A stretch of 64,000 bases of DNA from Lewinellaceae bacterium (GTDB taxonomy: Bacteria; Bacteroidota; Bacteroidia; Chitinophagales; Saprospiraceae), in NCBI GenBank assembly GCA_016711435.1, contig JADJSY010000005.1, positions 1 to 64,000 on the forward strand, given 5' to 3'. A model generated the notes under the pieces. The model was not told the origin of the DNA. It made no database searches and saw only the letters and a program-made list of their open reading frames with translations. The position numbers and the translations under genes are program-made. Of this stretch, positions 1 through 9,163 are shown in pieces (position 1 is the stretch's first letter; each line of letters starts with the position of its first letter).

Positions 1-208
1 TATGAAAATGCTGTTGTTTAGCACCATGGGCGGCTGGCATCATCTGCTCGGCGTAACCATGATTAGCCTCAGGGTTTTCGGCATGGTCCTCCTCCGTATC
101 GGGATGTGGCTCCGGGAGCGGGGGCGACGTTGACGCTCCCACCCGGTTTTTGCGCTGCCGTGGGCAATGGTCAATTGGTCTAAACCTTAAACTTCGGCCA
201 ATTGGCAT
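1..208 (-). CDS. Partial hypothetical ORF running off the left edge
   Basis: An open minus-strand frame starts at an ATG at 208 and reads 69 codons to the window edge without a stop. The product becomes rich in Pro, Glu and His towards the edge (for example PEPHPDTEEDH, then AAHGAKQQHFH), which would suit the N-terminal part of an exported or cytosolic metal-binding protein. No domain is recognisable and the start has no clear signal peptide, so the frame could also be chance. The interval 209-323 holds nothing I can assign apart from an A/T-rich leader for the next plus-strand gene. Confidence 0.25.
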   Translation of the reverse strand, partial: MPIGRSLRFRPIDHCPRQRKNRVGASTSPPLPEPHPDTEEDHAENPEANHGYAEQMMPAAHGAKQQHFH

Positions 209-323
209 TTTTGTTTTTAATAGTCAAAAAATGAAATTTCTCAAATGGCTTTTCAAAAAACTGTTTATCAAAAAGTGCTGCCATTGAACGGCAGGTTTTT
301 TCACAGTCTAAATTTTTAAAAAA

Positions 324-731
324 ATGAAAAATGCAGTATTGATTTCCCTCGCGCTGTTCCTGGCTTTTGCCGCCTGCAAAAATCATCAGGCGCAAAACAC
401 AGCAAAAACCCCAGCCGCCAACCAATCCGACATGGGCGCACACACGATGTACGCCTGCCCGATGCACCCCGAAGTCACGGGCAAAATGGGCGACAAATGC
501 TCGAAATGCAACATGGATTTGACGGACACCGCCGCCCATTATTCCTGCCCGATGCACCCCGAGGTCACGGGCAAGGCGGGCGACAAATGCCCGAAATGCA
601 ACATGGATTTGACGCACACCGCGCACTCCGCAACCGAGGGTTATGCCTGCCCGATGCACCCCGAAATCACGGGCAAAGCGGGCGACAAATGCTCGAAATG
701 CAAAATGGATTTGAAACCGGTCAAAAAATGA
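324..731 (+). CDS. Lipoprotein with three tandem heavy-metal binding domains
   Basis: 135-residue protein with a lipoprotein signal (LFLAFAAC, lipidated Cys near residue 19), so it probably sits on the periplasmic face of a membrane. The rest is three near-identical copies of the HMBD motif: Y/S-CPMHPE-V/I-TGK, a short spacer, then DKCxKCxMDL, starting at about residues 43, 73 and 107. Each copy offers two Cys from CxxC, one Cys from CPMH, a His and Met residues, typical Cu/Ag or Zn ligands. HMBD units normally sit singly at the N terminus of CusB-type adaptors or copper ATPases; a stand-alone triplet looks like a periplasmic metal sponge or chaperone. It lies just upstream of a multicopper oxidase with a related domain. 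The start is the first ATG after an A-rich leader. Confidence 0.85.
   Translation: MKNAVLISLALFLAFAACKNHQAQNTAKTPAANQSDMGAHTMYACPMHPEVTGKMGDKCSKCNMDLTDTAAHYSCPMHPEVTGKAGDKCPKCNMDLTHTAHSATEGYACPMHPEITGKAGDKCSKCKMDLKPVKK
454..714 (+). repeat. Three ~70-bp tandem repeats encoding HMBD units
   Basis: Three copies begin at 454, 544 and 646 with CCTGCCCGATGCACCCCGA and run to about 522, 612 and 714. They differ at only a few positions, and the spacers between them (about 21 and 33 bp) are unlike each other. This is recent internal duplication of a metal-binding exon-like unit within one gene. Confidence 0.85.
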
Positions 732-805
732 CCGAATCCAAAACCAGTAGCCGCCGGGGTTTTCCGTGGAGATCCGGTGGATTTTTTTAACTACATGCTC
801 AAAAA

Positions 806-3471
806 ATGAAAAAATCCGCACTGTTCGCAACCTTGTTATTGCTCAATATCGCTGGCCTTTTTGCGCAAAACAACGGCAAATCGTTGCCCGACGGCTCGTA
901 TTATTCCTGTACGATGCACCCAAAAATACACAACGATGCGCCGGGCAGTTGCCCAATCTGCGGGATGGACTTGGTGAAAATTAAAGCCAAAAAAGCAAAG
1001 CCGAAACCCAAACCAAAGCCCGCTTTACGCCGCCAAAGCCTCGGCGAAGGGGCGAAGCCCTGCCTTCGCCCATCGAACCTGCACCGCGCACAAAACCACG
1101 CGCCCCAACCGGTGCCAAAGACAGCGCAGCATCGCCGATTTTGGAAAAAAACAGAACCCAAAACGACCCCGCCCGAACCGCCCAAAAACGACCCGCCGCC
1201 AGTCGGAAAATCCGAAATCCGAAATTTGCAATCCGAAATCGAAAAGCCCCGGACGGTGCGCTACGACCTTTTCATCCGCGACACGGTGGTGAATTTCACA
1301 GGAAAAACCCGCCGCGCAATCGCCGTCAATGGCCAAATCCCGATGCCAACCTTGACTTTTACGGAGGGCGATACGGCCCTGATTTTTGTCCACAACGAAC
1401 TTGACGAGACGACTTCGCTCCATTGGCACGGCCTGTTTTTGCCCAACAAAGAGGACGGCGTGCCGAACCTCACGCAGATGCCCATCAAGCCGAAAACCAC
1501 GCACGTTTATACTTTTCCCATCATCCAAAACGGGACGCATTGGTACCACAGTCACTCCGGTTTGCAGGAGCAAATCGGGATGTATGGCTCGTTTGTCATG
1601 AAAAAAAGGGCGGGTTTCAGGCCGGGTATTGACGATTTGCCCGAAATCCCACTCGTTTTGAGCGAATGGACGGACATGGACCCGAACCAGGTCCACCGGA
1701 TGCTGCACAATGCGACCGACTGGTTTGCTATCAAAAGGCACGACCCAGAGTTACGCCGAGGCCATCCGGCAGGGCTATTTCAAAACAAAAGTGACGAACG
1801 AGTGGAAGCGCATGAACGCGATGGACGTGAGCGACGTGTTTTACGACCGCTTTTTGATAAACGGGAAAAACGTGGGTCAACTCGCGCAGTTCAAAGGAGG
1901 TGACAGGGTCAGGTTGCGCATCTCGAACGGCGGTGCGTCCACTTATTTTTGGCTAAAATGGGGCGGCGGAAAAATGACCGTCGTGGCGAACGACGGCAAC
2001 GATGTCGAACCCGTCGAGGTGGACAGGTTGCTGATTGCCGTTTCGGAAACTTACGATGTCATCGTGACGATTCCTTTTTGACAAAGGCAGTTTTGAGTTT
2101 TTGGCGACCGCCGAAGACCGCACGAAATCAGCCTCGCTTTTTTTGGGCGACGGCATCCGGTATCTGACCGCGCCGATGCCCAAGTTGAAATATTTCGAGG
2201 GCATGAAAATGATGAACGGCATGATGAAAATGAACGGCAACCTCGACGACATGGGGATGCGGATGTCGCTCAACAAAATGGACATGAACTCGGTGATGTA
2301 CCCCGAAATCACGGGCGAGGCAGTGCCAAAACGCAGGCACGACATGGGCAAGATGAAAATGGATGACATGAAAACCGGCGCGGAACAGTACGACGTGAAT
2401 GCGCTTTCGGACATCAAAACCTTGAATTACGCGATGCTCAAATCGCCGACCCCGACCGCGTTGCCGAAAAATGCGCCCGTCAAAGAACTGCGCTTCGAGT
2501 TGTCGGGCAACATGAACCGCTACGTTTGGAGTTTGGACAACCGCGTGGTGTCGGAGGTGGACAAGATTTTGATAAAAAGGGGAGAACGTCCGCATCACCC
2601 TTTTCAACGGTTCGATGATGCGCCACCCGATGCACCTGCACGGGCATGATTTCCGCTTGCTCAACGGGCAGGGCGAGTACGCCCCGCTCAAAAACATCGT
2701 AGACATTATGCCGATGGAAACCGATACGCTGGAATTCAACGCCAACGTGGAGGGCGACTGGTTTTTCCATTGCCATATTTTGTATCACATGATGAGCGGG
2801 ATGGGCCGGGTTTTTTCCTATGAAAATCAGGCGGCCAACACGCTCATCCCGAACCCAAAACTGGCGCAACGCCAACTGTTTGCCGACGACCGGAAATTTC
2901 ACTCGATGGCGCGGGTCGGCCTCGAAACGAACGGCTCGGAGGGCGAGGCGGGGCTGATGAACACGCGCTGGAAGTTTGGGACTTTTTGGCACCTGGGGCT
3001 GCACACACTTATCATGGCTCGAAAGCGAGACAACCGTTGGGCGGTATTTGGGCAAGATGCAATGGCTCTTTCCGTATGTTGGTTTTGATTACCATTATAA
3101 AGAGGAGGGCAAATTGCAGGACGGCTTTTCGATTTGGAAGGCAGCCGCGCAACATTTTCGGCAGTGAAGAAAAGACCATTTTCGGCCAAACGAGCAACAA
3201 AAACAACCGCAAAACCGCCGTCGCGGGCATCGCGTACACCTTGCCGATGCTGTTCGTAGCCGATGCGCGGGTGGACAGCGAGGGCAAGTTCCGATTGCAA
3301 ATCGGGCGCGAGGACATCCCCGTGGCAAAGCGGCTGCGGGCGAGCCTGATGGTCAATTCGGACAAGGAATATATGCTCGGCGGGCGGTGGATATTGACGC
3401 GGTACTGGTCGATTTCTACGCATTACGACAGCGACATGGGCATCGGGGCGGGATTGACCATAACTTATTGA
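806..3471 (+). CDS. Multicopper oxidase with N-terminal HMBD and C-terminal barrel-like region (frameshifted)
   Basis: Periplasmic copper oxidase of the CopA/PcoA kind, expected to oxidise Cu(I). Order: signal peptide (1-20), one HMBD (YSCTMHP...CPICGMDL, about 33-56), a Pro/Lys-rich linker, cupredoxin domains with SLHWHG (about 205) and THWYHSHSG, a Met-rich stretch (about 2197-2370, many MxM), and the last domain with HPMHLHGHDF and WFFHCHILYHM, giving all type 1/2/3 copper ligands. After about 2990 the sequence changes to an aromatic, strand-like segment ending RYWSISTHYDSD..GAGLTITY, resembling CopB-type outer-membrane proteins. Protein continuity crosses frames at about 1735, 2080, 2575, 2990 and 3160, mostly in A, T or G runs, so sequencing indels are the likeliest cause. 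Total about 885 codons if repaired. Confidence 0.85.
1021..1245 (+). repeat. Linker of the oxidase built from intergenic-type repeat DNA
   Basis: The coding linker between HMBD and first cupredoxin domain contains a GC-rich segment with partly complementary halves (AAGCCTCGGCGAAGG and CCTTCGCC, about 1035-1072) and, at 1209-1241, three copies of ATCCGAAAT. Both look like dispersed intergenic repeats and are read through in frame as a low-complexity, basic/Pro-rich linker. Confidence 0.5.
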
Positions 3472-3526
3472 CCATACAAACCCACCAAGAAGCATATTCT
3501 GATTCTCCAGTTTAAAATTTAAAAAA

Positions 3527-3737
3527 ATGACACATACCTATCAAGTTTCAGGCATGACGTGCGGCGGTTGCGCCGCAAGCGTGAAAAACAGTTTGCAGAT
3601 TTGTCGCGGGCGTAACTTCTGTGGAAGTTTCAAAGGCGACAAACAGTGCGACAATCTCCATGGACACGCATATCGATTTGCCCGAACTGCAAAAAGCATT
3701 GGGCGGTGCTGGGGGCAAATACCAGATTTCAAATTGA
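3527..3737 (+). CDS. CopZ-like HMA copper chaperone (one frameshift)
   Basis: Small heavy-metal-associated domain protein of about 70 residues. The N terminus MTHTYQVSGMTCGGCAASV has the GMTCxxC copper site. After about 3599 the frame changes by one base, and the continuation FVAGVTSVEVSKATNSATI.. ending LGGAGGKYQISN is a normal HMA fold C terminus. Without correction the frame runs on into the aldolase and gives a false fusion. The TGA at 3735-3737 overlaps the TTG that I take as the aldolase start. Expected role: cytosolic carrier of Cu(I) to the CopB ATPase encoded two genes downstream. Confidence 0.8.
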
Positions 3738-4789
3738 AAAACAGAACAACCACCGACCTATTAGGCGAGAAAGCGGACTATTTATTGAACCACACCTGCA
3801 CAACGGTTGATAAAAAAACGCTTCACCTGCCTTCGCCCAATCATATCGAGGAGATATGGTTGAACAGCAACCGCAACAACCAAGTGTTGCGCAGTTTGCA
3901 GGCATTGCTGTCGCACGGGCGATTGAGCGGTACGGGCTATTGCAATATTTTCCCGGTTGACCAGGGCATTGAACACAGTGCGGGGTCTGCGTTTGCGCCC
4001 AATCCGCTTTATTTCGACCCCGAAAATATCATCAAGCTGGCCATCGAGGGCGGCTGCAACGGGGTGGCTTCTACGTTCGGCGTGTTGGGGATTATGAGCC
4101 GGAAGTATGCCCACAAAATCCCTTTCATTGTAAAAATCAACCACAATGAACTGTTGAGCATCCCCAACCGCTACGACCAAACCCTTTTTGGTACGGTCAA
4201 AAGCGCGTGGGACATGGGCGCGGTGGCCATCGGCGCGACGGTTTATTGGGGCAGCGCGGAAAGCAACCGCCAATTGAAAGAGGTTGCGGAGGCTTTTCAA
4301 TTAGCCCACGAACTCGGCATGGCGACCATCCTGTGGTGCTACACGCGCAACAATGCCTTTAAAGTGGATGGCGTGGATTATCATACCTCCGCCGACCTAA
4401 CGGGACAGGCAAACCATCTGGGAGTTACCATTCAAGCCGACATCATCAAACAAAAACTGCCCACCAACAACGGCGGTTATCTGGCCACCAAACAGGGCAA
4501 AACAAGCCCGATTGTTTATGAAAAACTAACGTCCGACCATCCCATTGACCTGACCCGTTACCAAGTGCTCAACTGTTACAGCGGTCGCGTCGGCCTGATA
4601 AACAGCGGTGGCGAAAGTCCGGGCGACAGTGATTTGTCAGAAGCGGTCGTTGCGGCGGTCGTCAATAAACGGGCGGGCGGCATGGGACTGATTTTGGGCA
4701 GAAAGCATTTCAACGCCCTTTGGGGAAGGCGTGGAAATGTTGAACGCTATCAGGATGTTTATCTGGATAAGACCATTACAATTGCGTAA
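3734..4789 (+). CDS. fbaB: Class I fructose-bisphosphate aldolase (FbaB/DhnA type)
   Basis: 351 residues from a TTG overlapping the chaperone stop; close to the usual length of FbaB (about 350). Recognisable stretches include GTGYCNIFPVDQGIEHSAG, NPLYFDPENI, IPFIVKINHNE, the GATVYWGS segment, DLTGQANHLG with INSGGESPGD, and GLILGRK near the end. It cleaves fructose 1,6-bisphosphate by a Schiff-base lysine and, unlike class II aldolases, needs no metal ion. A short stretch at about 4705-4750 reads better in a neighbouring frame (EGVEMLNAI), which suggests two compensating indels. It sits between a copper chaperone and an archaeal-type GAPDH, so two consecutive glycolytic/gluconeogenic steps are encoded together inside a copper operon. 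Confidence 0.92.
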   Translation: MKNRTTTDLLGEKADYLLNHTCTTVDKKTLHLPSPNHIEEIWLNSNRNNQVLRSLQALLSHGRLSGTGYCNIFPVDQGIEHSAGSAFAPNPLYFDPENIIKLAIEGGCNGVASTFGVLGIMSRKYAHKIPFIVKINHNELLSIPNRYDQTLFGTVKSAWDMGAVAIGATVYWGSAESNRQLKEVAEAFQLAHELGMATILWCYTRNNAFKVDGVDYHTSADLTGQANHLGVTIQADIIKQKLPTNNGGYLATKQGKTSPIVYEKLTSDHPIDLTRYQVLNCYSGRVGLINSGGESPGDSDLSEAVVAAVVNKRAGGMGLILGRKHFNALWGRRGNVERYQDVYLDKTITIA

Positions 4790-4831
4790 ATCAATTTCAT
4801 AGAATCAAAAGAAAACAGAAATCACATTCTT

Positions 4832-5865
4832 ATGAAAAAGTAAAAGTCGCCGTCAACGGATACGGTGTTATTGGAAAACGTGTTGCGGATGCTGTCCAAC
4901 TTCAAGAAGACATGGAATTGGTGGGCGTTTGTGATATCATTTCTGATTGGCGCATCAGGATTGCGTTGCAAAAAGAGTTTCCCATCTATGCTTTTGACAG
5001 TAAATTTCAACAAGAAATGGCGGGGAACAACATCGAGGTAAAAGGCATTTTATCCGAACTGATAAAAATGTCCGATATAATCGTGGACTGTACGCCCAAA
5101 AATATTGCGGCTCAAAACATTGAACTGTATAAAAAAGCGGGATTGAAGTTCATTGTACAAGGAGGCGAAAAACATGAAACCACCGGGCATTCATTTAGTG
5201 CGGAAAATAATTACGAAACGGCTTTGGGGCTGAATGCAACAAGGGTCGTTTCCTGCAATACCACTTCAATTGTCAGGACACTAACTGCCCTCAAAAAGGC
5301 TGGGTTACTTCAAAAAGCAAGGGGGACTTTGCTCCGCCGAGCTGCTGACCCCTGGGAAAGCCACCTCAATGGGATCATGAACACGTTGGTGCCCGAAAAA
5401 GATATTCCCAGCCATCAAGGGCCTGATGCACAAACCGTTGACCCTGAACTGGATGTGATAACGATGGCAGTGAAAGTGCCAGAAACATTGAGCCACCTGC
5501 ACTATTGGAATGTGCAACTCACCAAAAAAGCAACAACCGAAGAAGTATTGGAAGCCTTTGGAAAATCTTCCCGCACGGCATTTATCAATTATGCAGACGG
5601 GCTTTCTGCCAACAATACGGTGAAAGAATTGATGCTGGCACTTAACCGTCCTTATGGGGATATGTATGAAGTGGCTTTATGGCACGATATGCTAAAAGTG
5701 GTCAATGATGAATTGTTTTACGCCTATTTGGTAGATAATCAGGCTATCGTAATCCCGGAGACCATTGACGCTATCAGGGCTTTGACGGGCATTGAAAAAA
5801 GCGCCGAAAACTCGATACGGAAAACAAATGAGAGTTTGGGAATGAAGCGAGGATGGTTTATTTAA
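4832..5865 (+). CDS. gap: Type II (archaeal-type) glyceraldehyde-3-phosphate dehydrogenase
   Basis: About 344 residues. The N terminus VKVAVNGYGVIGKRVADAV is the NAD(P)-binding Rossmann motif, VSCNTTS (about residue 140) holds the catalytic Cys, and WESHLNGIMNTLVP, HLHYWNV and the closing KTNESLGMKRGWFI match archaeal phosphorylating GAPDH rather than the usual bacterial GapA. The ATG at 4832 is followed by five A residues; one A appears missing, because the true frame resumes at GTA AAA GTC. It uses the product of the aldolase encoded upstream. Known archaeal members accept NAD or NADP; cofactor choice here cannot be read. Only 42 nt separate it from the aldolase, so both are likely co-transcribed. 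Confidence 0.9.
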
Positions 5866-5892
5866 AAATTAAAACAGATTAAAAGTAAATTC

Positions 5893-7998
5893 ATGGTACA
5901 CAAACATAAAAAAAATACGGTAGAAAAGGATAAGGCAAAAACCCCTTCTGCGACTGTTAAAACAAAGCATACAGAGCCTGCCGCTGCGACCCATGAAAAA
6001 ATGGACCACAGCAAAATGCAACATGGAGACAGCCCTAAAATGGGTATGGAGGGCCACAATCACCACGCCATGATGATTGCCGATTTCAAAAAACGGTTTT
6101 ATGTGGTGCTTTTTTTAACGGCCCCCATTATGCTGTTATCACCCATGATACAGCAATTCATGCGGGTCGATTGGCAGTTTACGGGTTCCAATTATGTACT
6201 GTTTGCTTTATCGTCTATAGTGTTTTTTTATGGCGGTTTACCATTTTTAAAAGGATTGGTGCAGGAGGTAAAAGCAAAGAACCCGGGCATGATGTTTTTG
6301 ATTGGTTTTGCGATAACCGTTTCTTATGTTTATAGTGTAGCCGTTGTGTTTGGTTTGCAGGGTATGGATTTCTTTTGGGAATTATCCACGCTGATTTTAA
6401 TCATGCTTCTGGGCCATTGGATAGAAATGAAATCCATTGCGGGTGCTTCCAAAGAATTGGAGTTATTGGTAAAATTGATGCCGTCCGAAGCCCACATGGT
6501 CATGCCTGATATGGTGCATGATGTAAAAACCGATACCCTGAATGCTAATGACATTATCCTTGTAAAACCGGGTGAAAAAGTGGCAGCCGATGGTATAATA
6601 TTAGAGGGTGAAAGTTATTTGAATGAAAGTATGCTCACCGGAGAATCAAAACCTGTACAAAAAGTAAAAGGCGATAAGGTAATCGCAGGGTCTATCAATG
6701 GTAATGGTTCTATTAAAGTTACGGTTTCTCATGCGGCAAAGGATTCTTATCTCTCGCAGGTCATAAAATTGGTGGATGATGCACAAAAATCAAAATCCAA
6801 AACGCAATTATTGGCAGATACGGCAGCAAGATGGTTAACTGTCATTGCCATCGTTGCAGGCATTGGGACATTTTTATATTGGTATTTAACCGGGCAAACT
6901 TTGGCATTTGCCATGGAAAGAATGGTTACGGTCATTGTTATTTGTTGCCCGCATGCTTTGGGATTGGCTGTCCCTTTGGTAGTGGCAAAATCAACCGCTT
7001 TATCCGCTCAAAACGGTTTGCTGATTAAAAACAGGACTGCATTTGAGAATGCCCGAAAAATAACCACGATTGTTTTCGATAAAACAGGTACGCTCACCGT
7101 CGGAAAATTTGAAGTGTCAAAAATTGTCCCGCTCTCAAAAGATATGGATGAAAATGAAATCATTCGCCTGTCCGCCGCATTGGAACAAGCATCCGAACAT
7201 CCCATCGCAACGGGCATTTTGCAAAAAGCAAAGGATTTAAAAATCACCATTCCTTCCAATGAAAACTTCCAGGCGATTACAGGAAAAGGCGTGGAAGCAA
7301 CCGTAGAAGGCAAAAAAATTCTGGTGGTCAGTCCCGGCTATTTATCAGAAAATAAAATAACTGTTCCGGATGGCTTTACGGCCAATGATACGGAAACGGT
7401 TGTGTTTGTAATTATTAATAAAGAATTGGCAGGGTACATTGCTTTGTCAGACGAAATACGACCTGAATCTGCCGAAGCCATTAAAACTTTAAAGGAAAAT
7501 AAAATTAAATCAATATTACTAACGGGCGATAATAGTAAAGTAGCAAAGAGTGTGAGTGAAACGTTGGACATGGACAGCTTTATCGCCGAAGTATTGCCGC
7601 ATCAAAAATTAGAAAAGATAAAAGAATTGCAAAGTAGAGGTGCGTTTGTCGCTATGGCCGGCGATGGCGTAAACGATGCGCCGGCACTGGCACAGGCAGA
7701 TGTAGGTATTGCCGTTGGCAGTGGCAGCGATATTGCGGCAGAAACCGCAGGTATTATTTTGGTAAACAGTAATCCGAAAGACATCGTGAGTTTGATTTTA
7801 TTTGGCAAAGCGACGTACCGTAAAATGATTCAAAACTTGATTTGGGCAACGGGTTACAATATTATTGCTTTGCCTTTGGCCGCAGGCATTTTTTACAAAC
7901 AAGGTATTTTATTAAGCCCTGCCGTCGGGGCCGTTTTGATGACCGTCAGTACGATTGTCGTGGCTATCAATGCGAGTATGTTGAAAGTAAAAAGATAA
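5893..7998 (+). CDS. copB: CopB-type copper-translocating P1B ATPase
   Basis: Intact 701-residue inner-membrane pump. The N-terminal 60 residues are His/Met-rich (HEKMDHSKMQH, EGHNHHAMM) and there is no HMA domain. The transmembrane metal site is CPH (ICCPHALGLAVP, about residue 351), the signature of the CopB branch associated with Cu(II)/Ag(I) or Cu(I) export. Other hallmarks are LTGES, FDKTGTLTVG (about 395), SEHPIA, TGDN and GDGVNDAPALAQAD. It follows the GAPDH by 27 nt and precedes the GH130 gene by 3 nt, so it belongs to one operon with them. Function as exporter to the periplasm, where the multicopper oxidase and HMBD proteins act, is inferred from family and context. Confidence 0.93.
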   Translation: MVHKHKKNTVEKDKAKTPSATVKTKHTEPAAATHEKMDHSKMQHGDSPKMGMEGHNHHAMMIADFKKRFYVVLFLTAPIMLLSPMIQQFMRVDWQFTGSNYVLFALSSIVFFYGGLPFLKGLVQEVKAKNPGMMFLIGFAITVSYVYSVAVVFGLQGMDFFWELSTLILIMLLGHWIEMKSIAGASKELELLVKLMPSEAHMVMPDMVHDVKTDTLNANDIILVKPGEKVAADGIILEGESYLNESMLTGESKPVQKVKGDKVIAGSINGNGSIKVTVSHAAKDSYLSQVIKLVDDAQKSKSKTQLLADTAARWLTVIAIVAGIGTFLYWYLTGQTLAFAMERMVTVIVICCPHALGLAVPLVVAKSTALSAQNGLLIKNRTAFENARKITTIVFDKTGTLTVGKFEVSKIVPLSKDMDENEIIRLSAALEQASEHPIATGILQKAKDLKITIPSNENFQAITGKGVEATVEGKKILVVSPGYLSENKITVPDGFTANDTETVVFVIINKELAGYIALSDEIRPESAEAIKTLKENKIKSILLTGDNSKVAKSVSETLDMDSFIAEVLPHQKLEKIKELQSRGAFVAMAGDGVNDAPALAQADVGIAVGSGSDIAAETAGIILVNSNPKDIVSLILFGKATYRKMIQNLIWATGYNIIALPLAAGIFYKQGILLSPAVGAVLMTVSTIVVAINASMLKVKR

Positions 7999-8001
7999 AT
8001 C

Positions 8002-9066
8002 ATGATACAAGTAAAAAAAGAAGGCATCCTCCTGAAAAAAACAACGCTCGGTTTTGAAAACGAGGGCGTCTTAAATCCTGCGGTAATAAGGGAGGGCAAT
8101 TGTATCCACCTTTTTTACAGGGCGGTAAGCAAAGGCAATTACTCCAGCATTGGCCATTGCAAATTGAAAGGCCCTTTTACGATTGAAGAACGTTCCGACC
8201 TACCCGTGCTTCATCCACAATTCGACTATGAATCGCATGGCATGGAAGACCCTCGAATTACAAAGATTGATGACCTGTTTTATCTCAGCTACACTGCTTA
8301 TGACGGCGTAAATGCGCTGGGTGCGCTGGCAACCTCAAAAGATTTGCTGCAATGGGACAAGTTGGGATTGATAGTGCCGCAGGTTTCTTATGATGAGTTC
8401 AGTCGCCTCTCGGAATGTAGGTGCGCAATCCATACAAAATACTTCCGCTACAATGAACAAGGGCGGGGCCTTCAAAAAACGGGCAAAAAAATATTGATTT
8501 GGGACAAAGATGTCATGTTTTTTCCAAGAAAGATAAACGGAAAACTGTACTTCCTGCACCGCATAAAACCCGATATTCAAATCGTTGCAGTCAATAATTT
8601 ACAGGAACTCAATACCGCGTTTTGGGAAAATTATTTCCTGAATTTCCTCGACTACATTGTGCTTGCCCCCAAATACGACCACGAAGTAAGTTATATCGGC
8701 GGCGGTTGTCCCCCGATAGAAACAGAACACGGATGGCTGTTGATTTATCATGCCGTCCATGATACGATAGATGGGTATGTCTATTCTGCTTGTGCGGCAT
8801 TGCTCGATTTGGAAAACCCACAAAAAGAAATCGCCCGGCTGCCATACCCTTTGTTCAAGCCCGAACACGATTGGGAATTGAAAGGCGATGTGAACAATGT
8901 GTGTTTCCCAACCGGCACCGCCTTGTTTGATGACACGCTGTTTATTTATTATGGCGCTGCCGATGAGCAAATTGCGTATGCCTCTGTCAGTATTTCAGCA
9001 CTCTTAAAAGAGTTAATGCTTTATACAAAAAAGGAGGAGAAGTCAAGTTGTTGCGAACCCAATTAA
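8002..9066 (+). CDS. Glycoside hydrolase family 130 phosphorylase/hydrolase
   Basis: 354 residues with the five-bladed GH130 features: NPAVIREGN..HLFYRAV, HGMEDPRITKIDDLFYLSYTAYDG, a basic VMFFPRKINGKLYFLHR segment, and GGGCPPIETEHGWLLIYHAV. Family members phosphorolyse or hydrolyse beta-mannosides (beta-1,4-mannosyl-glucose, mannooligosaccharides, beta-1,2-mannosides); the substrate cannot be told here. Such proteins are often mislabelled 'pesticidal protein Cry7Aa' in Bacteroidota. No signal peptide, so cytosolic. It starts 3 nt after the copB stop, and probably completes a small sugar-metabolism module with fbaB and gap. Confidence 0.85.
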   Translation: MIQVKKEGILLKKTTLGFENEGVLNPAVIREGNCIHLFYRAVSKGNYSSIGHCKLKGPFTIEERSDLPVLHPQFDYESHGMEDPRITKIDDLFYLSYTAYDGVNALGALATSKDLLQWDKLGLIVPQVSYDEFSRLSECRCAIHTKYFRYNEQGRGLQKTGKKILIWDKDVMFFPRKINGKLYFLHRIKPDIQIVAVNNLQELNTAFWENYFLNFLDYIVLAPKYDHEVSYIGGGCPPIETEHGWLLIYHAVHDTIDGYVYSACAALLDLENPQKEIARLPYPLFKPEHDWELKGDVNNVCFPTGTALFDDTLFIYYGAADEQIAYASVSISALLKELMLYTKKEEKSSCCEPN

Positions 9067-9146
9067 TGGATTTGTTGCGGTGGAACACCTGATAAATGTC
9101 ACTTCCCGTATTGACGACAATCATTATTCGACTGTCTTAGGCGGGC

Positions 9147-9154
9147 TATATTTG
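9147..9154 (+). promoter_or_regulatory. TAnnTTTG promoter box 9 nt before the next start codon
   Basis: TATATTTG matches the Bacteroidota -7 consensus TAnnTTTG. Only 9 nt separate it from the ATG at 9164, so transcription would begin at or within two or three bases of the start codon. No good -33 TTG is evident. Confidence 0.5.
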
Positions 9155-9163
9155 TAAAGATTT

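Noticed and set aside
180..830. 216-codon minus-strand ORF with repeated RFAFRAFVARFARD-like units
   Set aside because: It is the reverse of the three HMBD repeats; the plus-strand reading has a signal peptide and known domains.
2128..2745. His-rich minus-strand ORF (FHFHHAVHHFHALEIF)
   Set aside because: It is the reverse reading of the Met-rich (ATG-rich gives CAT) part of the multicopper oxidase.
806..3471. Dead multicopper oxidase pseudogene
   Set aside because: All copper ligands and long readable stretches persist, and breaks lie in homopolymers, as in many neighbours; sequencing indels are likelier, though not proven.
3527..4789. Apparent fusion of an HMA domain to fructose-bisphosphate aldolase
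   Set aside because: The HMA sequence continues normally in the next frame after about 3599 and reaches its own stop at 3735; the in-frame residues between are nonsense. It is a frameshift artefact.
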